A stretch of DNA of 9,420 bases. It comes from Thermus sp. JCM 17653. Lineage in GTDB: Bacteria > Deinococcota > Deinococci > Deinococcales > Thermaceae. A program made the position numbers and the translations under genes. The stretch covers positions 1 through 9,420 of the forward strand of contig BBBN01000052.1 of the NCBI GenBank assembly GCA_001311585.1, written 5' to 3'. This document shows positions 6,730 to 9,420 of the stretch, piece by piece (within the stretch, counting starts at the first letter, position 1; every line of letters starts with the position of its first letter). The notes under the pieces were generated by a model. The model ran no database searches and was not told where the DNA came from. It saw only the letters and a list, made by a program, of their open reading frames with translations.

Positions 6730-8532
6730 ATGGAACCCGAGGTCTTGTGGAAGCTCCGCTTCCTCTCGGATCTGGTGCCCGGCCCCGAGGGCTTTCCCCT
6801 TTTCCTCCTCACCGACATCCTGGAGGGGGACCCGCCCCGCTACCGTTCCCGCCTGGCCCTCTTTGACGGGAGCTTGCGCCTCCTTACCCAGGAGGAGGCC
6901 AGAAAGCCCCGTTACGCCCACCCCTACGTCTACTTCCTGCGCAAAGTAGGGGAGGGGGAGGAGCTCTTCCGCCTGGACCTCAGGGGGGGAGAGGCGGAGC
7001 GGCTCACCGAGACCCCCGGGGTTTTGGACTACGCCCTGGGGCCGGGGGGCGAGGTGGCCTTTCTGGCCCTGAAGGAGGCCCAGAAGCCGGGGGTTCCCCG
7101 GGTTTTTGAAGGCTGGCCCTTCAAGTTGGACGGGAGGGGCCTTCTGCCCGAGGGGAGGGTGGCCCTGTACCTCCTAAAGGCGGGGGAAAAGCGCCTCCTC
7201 CTGGACCGCTACCCCGCTCCCAAGGAGATGGTCTACGCCCCCGAAGGCCTCTACCTGGTCATGCCCGAGGACCTCGAGGCCCAGATGGAGGGGCGGGATA
7301 CCCTCTACCTCCTCCGGGAAGGGCGCTTGGAGAAGGTCTACGGCGGCCTGGGCCCCATCTACGCCCTGGAGTGGAGCCCCGAGGGCCTCTTCTTCCTGGG
7401 GCACGCCTTTGAGCGGGGTGGGGGGACGGAGGCCAGGCTTTACCACCTGAAGGCGGGCCAGGCCCGGGTGCTTCTGGAGGGAAGCCTGCAGAACTCCATC
7501 AACTCCGACCTCCGCTTTGGCCAGCACGTCCAGGGGCCCAGGTGGGGGAGGGACGGGGTGTATGTGGTCCGCACCGAGGCCGGGGTGGCCCGGCTCTACC
7601 GGGTGGGCCTCTCCGGGGAAAAGGAGGCCTTGCCGGCTTCGGGAAGCGTCCTTTCCTTCGCCCTCACCGAGAAGGGGGTCTTCCGCCTCACCGAGAGCTT
7701 TACCCATGCGGCCCGCCTCGAGGGGCCCCTGGGCACCTTTGACCCCAACGCCGGGGTCTTGGACCTGGCCGAGCCCCTTTACACCGAGTGGATAAGCCCC
7801 GAGGGGTACAAGGTCCCGGGGTGGATCCTTTTGCCCGAGGGGGAGGGGCCCCACCCGGTGATCCTCTACATCCACGGAGGGCCCCACACCGCCTTTGGCG
7901 CCGCCCCCATGCTGGAGCTCCAGCTCTTCCGCCGGGCGGGCTACGCCGTGGCCTTCCCTAACCCCCGGGGCTCCACGGGCTATGGCCAGGACTTCGCCCT
8001 CCTGGAGGGGGAGTGGGGGGAGCGGGATGAGCGGGACCTCCTGGGCTTCCTGGACCACGTGCTGGCCCACTTCCCCCTGGACCCCAGCCGGGTGGGGTGG
8101 CGGGGGGAGCTACGGGGGGTACATGGTGAACTGGCTCACCGCCCGCCACCCCGGGCGCTTCAAGGCGGCCATCACCGACCGAAGCATCTGCAACTGGTTC
8201 AGCTTCTTCGGGGCCAGCGACATCGGCCCCAGGTTCGCCTATTTGGAGCTCGGGGCGAAGCCTGGGAGAGGCCCGAGGTCCTCTGGGAGAAGAGCCCCCT
8301 GCGCCTTGTCCACCAGGTGCGGACGCCCACCCTCGTGGTCCACTCGGAGGCCGACCACCGCTGCCCCATAGACCAGGGGGAAACCTGGTACACGGCCCTG
8401 CGGCACCTAGGGGTGAAGACCCGCTTCCTAAGGGTTCCCGAGGAAGGGCACGAACTCTCCCGCTCGGGCCGTCCCGACCGCCGCCTGGCCCGGCTTCGGG
8501 CCTACCTGGACTGGTGGAGGGAAAACCTCTAA
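6730..8532 (+). CDS. S9 family serine peptidase (prolyl oligopeptidase / acylaminoacyl peptidase type), frame lesions in catalytic domain
   Basis: About 601 residues after correction: an N-terminal beta-propeller (about 1-350) and a C-terminal alpha/beta-hydrolase domain. The catalytic domain shows IHGGPHTAFG (oxyanion region, His382), FPNPRGSTGYG, the nucleophile elbow GGSYGGYM (Ser461, codon 8108-8110), SEADHRCPI (Asp543) and EEGHELSRSG (His575). It likely trims short peptides in the cytosol; no signal peptide is seen. The frame from 6730 to 8532 has no stop, but the stretch 8096-8262 is wrong in it and loses the nucleophile. The correct protein there lies in the next frame: GGSYGGYMVNWLTARHPGRF, ITDRSICNWFSFFGASDIGP, AYLELGAKP. 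Two bases missing from the G runs at 8094-8107 (giving RVGVAGGSYGG) and one from CCC at 8261-8262 restore everything. The three losses sum to one codon, so the error is easily missed. Catalysis is intact only after correction. Confidence 0.9.
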   Translation: MEPEVLWKLRFLSDLVPGPEGFPLFLLTDILEGDPPRYRSRLALFDGSLRLLTQEEARKPRYAHPYVYFLRKVGEGEELFRLDLRGGEAERLTETPGVLDYALGPGGEVAFLALKEAQKPGVPRVFEGWPFKLDGRGLLPEGRVALYLLKAGEKRLLLDRYPAPKEMVYAPEGLYLVMPEDLEAQMEGRDTLYLLREGRLEKVYGGLGPIYALEWSPEGLFFLGHAFERGGGTEARLYHLKAGQARVLLEGSLQNSINSDLRFGQHVQGPRWGRDGVYVVRTEAGVARLYRVGLSGEKEALPASGSVLSFALTEKGVFRLTESFTHAARLEGPLGTFDPNAGVLDLAEPLYTEWISPEGYKVPGWILLPEGEGPHPVILYIHGGPHTAFGAAPMLELQLFRRAGYAVAFPNPRGSTGYGQDFALLEGEWGERDERDLLGFLDHVLAHFPLDPSRVGWRGELRGVHGELAHRPPPRALQGGHHRPKHLQLVQLLRGQRHRPQVRLFGARGEAWERPEVLWEKSPLRLVHQVRTPTLVVHSEADHRCPIDQGETWYTALRHLGVKTRFLRVPEEGHELSRSGRPDRRLARLRAYLDWWRENL

Positions 8533-8570
8533 TACCACCCATGCTGGCCCAAGCCAGCGTGGGGCCCTGG
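8531..8570. repeat. Intergenic hairpin repeat, copy 2 (between convergent genes)
   Basis: CCCATGCTGGC (8538-8548) pairs with GCCAGCGTGGG (8553-8563) over 11 bp with one G-U pair and a CCAA loop. The left flank AATACCA and right flank GCCCTGG match copy 1 at 2755-2796. It begins in the TAA stop codon of the peptidase gene and ends 9 nt before the DUF3467 stop, so a hairpin could act on both convergent transcripts. No T-run follows, so a classical intrinsic terminator is not claimed. Confidence 0.7.
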
Positions 8571-8578
8571 AAGGGAGG

Positions 8579-8845
8579 TTAGGCTTGGTTTTCCGCCACG
8601 GGCTCGGGGATGGGGCCAAAGGTCTCCTCGTAGCGGGCCACGTTCTCGGCCAGGCTGCGGAGGAGGGCCTTGGCGTGCTGGGGGCTGGTGATGACGCGGC
8701 TCACCACCATAGCCCCCCCTTGGGGCTGGAGCAGGGCGAAGTCCAGGATGAACTCGTTCTTGGTGTGGGCGATAAGGGCCAGGTTGGTGTAGCGGCCTAG
8801 GGCGGTGTCCTTGTCTATCTGGATGTCCAGCTTGAGTTCGTTCAT
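8579..8845 (-). CDS. DUF3467 family protein
   Basis: An 88-residue protein matching DUF3467: LGRYTNLALIAHTKNEFILDFALLQPQ (about 16-42) is the family's GxYxNxxxIxHxxxEFxxDF block, and VVSRVITSPQHAKALLRSLAENVARYEETFGPIP (47-80) is its conserved second half. The function is unknown. Its ATG overlaps the TGA of the Roadblock gene (ATGA), and a Shine-Dalgarno GAGGAGG (8859-8853) lies 7 nt upstream within that gene, so translation is coupled. It is the last gene of the operon and ends against the hairpin repeat. No lesion is seen. Confidence 0.87.
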   Translation of the reverse strand: MNELKLDIQIDKDTALGRYTNLALIAHTKNEFILDFALLQPQGGAMVVSRVITSPQHAKALLRSLAENVARYEETFGPIPEPVAENQA

Positions 8846-9198
8846 CTAAGGGCCTCCTCTAGCTTGGGCAGCACCCTCTTCAGGGTGAGCCGTGCCCGGC
8901 CTAAGCTTTTCACCCCGTCCAGGAGAAGGAGGAGGTGGTGCCCAGGAAGGGGCGCCAAAAGAAGCGCCCCTTCCGGATACTCTACCATGACCTCTTCTAG
9001 ACCCGGGCCTTCCTGGCCCAGGGTCTGGGCCAGGGCTTGGGCCGTGCCCAAAACGGTGGCCGCCCGGGCGGAAAGGAGGCCGGGATCGGGAGCCCCCTCC
9101 TCGCGGACCTCCTCCACCACAAACCCGTCCTCGCTGAGCAGGGCCGCCACCCGCACTCCCCGGGTGGCCTTGAGTTCCTTGAGGGCTTCCTCCACCAT
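8842..9198 (-). CDS. Roadblock/LC7 domain protein
   Basis: A 118-residue single-domain Roadblock/LC7 protein. The layout is typical: an N-terminal helix (MVEEALKELKAT), first strands with GVRVAALLSEDGFVVE (14-29), a long helix (LLSARAATVLGTAQALAQTLG), then strands LEEVMVEYPEGALLLAPLPGHHLLLLLD and a C-terminal helix (RARLTLKRVLPKLEEAL). Bacterial members dimerise and often bind or regulate small Ras-like GTPases such as MglA; no GTPase is visible here, but the operon extends upstream out of the window. The start ATG 9198 has AGGAGGAG at 9208-9201, overlapping the upstream gene's stop. It is coupled to DUF3467 by an ATGA overlap. No lesion is seen. Confidence 0.85.
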   Translation of the reverse strand: MVEEALKELKATRGVRVAALLSEDGFVVEEVREEGAPDPGLLSARAATVLGTAQALAQTLGQEGPGLEEVMVEYPEGALLLAPLPGHHLLLLLDGVKSLGRARLTLKRVLPKLEEALR

Positions 9199-9200
9199 CT

Positions 9201-9208
9201 CTCCTCCT
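9201..9208 (-). promoter_or_regulatory. Ribosome binding site of the Roadblock gene
   Basis: AGGAGGAG on the minus strand, 2 nt (4 nt from the AGGAGG core) before the ATG at 9198, overlapping the TAG stop of the upstream gene. It marks this as an internal operon gene. Confidence 0.65.
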
Positions 9209-9420
9209 AGAGGCCTTGCACCTTTAGGGCGATGCGGGAAAGCTCCTGGCCGATGGCCTTGCGTCCATGCCCCGCTCGATCACCGCCCCCAGGATGTACT
9301 CCCCCACCTTCAGGGCCAGGACCTCCTGTTGCTCCGTGGCCAGGGTGAAGCGGCGCACCTCCCCGGAAAGGGCCTCCGCCAGGGGGGTCATGTGGCGGGC
9401 CAGGGAGGCGAGCTCCGCCG
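9207..9420 (-). CDS. Probable second Roadblock/LC7-like protein, C-terminal part, one frameshift
   Basis: Only the last 71 or so residues are in the window; the gene continues to the right. On the minus strand it reads ELASLARHMTPLAEALSGEV, then RRFTLATEQQEVLALKVGEY and ILGAVIERGMD. One base restored at 9262-9264 (GACGC to GACCGC) gives RKAIGQELSRIALKVQGL and a TAG stop at 9207-9209. Without it the frame ends at a TAA at 9224-9226. The pattern of long helix, EVRRFTLATE strand, VLALKVGEYILGAVIE strands and final helix fits the second half of a Roadblock/LC7 domain and resembles the neighbour's layout, so a paralogue is likely. Without the N-terminal half this is a fold-level guess. It ends 8 nt before the next start. 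Confidence 0.6.
   Translation of the reverse strand, partial: GGARLPGPPHDPPGGGPFRGGAPLHPGHGATGGPGPEGGGVHPGGGDRAGHGRKAIGQELSRIALKVQGL

Noticed and set aside
7174..8070. A 298-codon minus-strand open frame under the S9 peptidase
   Set aside because: It is antisense to a clear beta-propeller/hydrolase gene, has low complexity and no recognisable domain.

Overview
The window looks like chromosomal DNA of a Thermus species or a close relative. The base composition is very GC-rich, with G/C at most third codon positions. The proteins (thymidylate kinase, NIF3, 5-FTHF cyclo-ligase, tandem APRT-like proteins, DUF151) read like Thermus proteins. Several transcription units start with a -10 element 5-6 nt before the start codon, the leaderless arrangement known from the Deinococcus-Thermus group. 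Species assignment is inference from recall, not a search.

Layout, left to right. (1) Minus strand, about 1-1039: a DUF151/BFN 'bifunctional nuclease' gene followed 3 nt later by an exported metallophosphoesterase that runs off the left edge. (2) Plus strand, 1061-2132: two tandem APRT-like phosphoribosyltransferases, fired divergently from (1) by overlapping promoters. (3) Minus strand, 2104-3344: a HAD hydrolase and 5-formyltetrahydrofolate cyclo-ligase, separated by a palindromic repeat. (4) Plus strand, 3419-4431: a small cysteine-less FmdB-type protein and a damaged SPFH/prohibitin gene. A perfect 9-bp inverted repeat built on TTGACA separates (3) and (4). (5) Minus strand, 4397-6661: NIF3-like protein, thymidylate kinase (tmk) and a two-domain DUF192 membrane protein. 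(6) Plus strand, 6730-8532: an S9 prolyl-oligopeptidase-family peptidase, divergent from (5), with a TGACCGGTCA palindrome in the shared promoter region. (7) Minus strand, 8579-9420: DUF3467, Roadblock/LC7 and a further partial Roadblock-like gene in a tightly coupled operon. No stretch of more than 300 bases lacks a gene. I see no tRNA, rRNA, CRISPR array, insertion sequence or origin.

The dominant oddity is that seven of the fourteen genes need one or more single-base corrections to read as full-length family members. Nearly all the lesions are a base missing from a short homopolymer (CC for CCC, GG for GGG, AA for AAA). This most likely reflects homopolymer under-calling in the sequence rather than mass gene decay. 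I annotate those genes as one CDS each and give the lesion position. The SPFH gene is the exception: it has an in-frame TAG substitution and seems to lack its first SPFH strand region, so it may be a real pseudogene.

Most of the content is nucleotide and folate metabolism (tmk, two PRTs, FTHF cyclo-ligase, NIF3) plus hydrolases. I do not see a clear new defence or mobile system. The observations most worth a second look are the consistent leaderless-promoter geometry, the interleaved divergent promoters, the DUF192 protein with one domain predicted on each side of the membrane, the cysteine-less FmdB protein, the PRT paralogue with an altered PRPP loop, the Roadblock/DUF3467 operon, and the hairpin repeat whose loop is inverted between copies.
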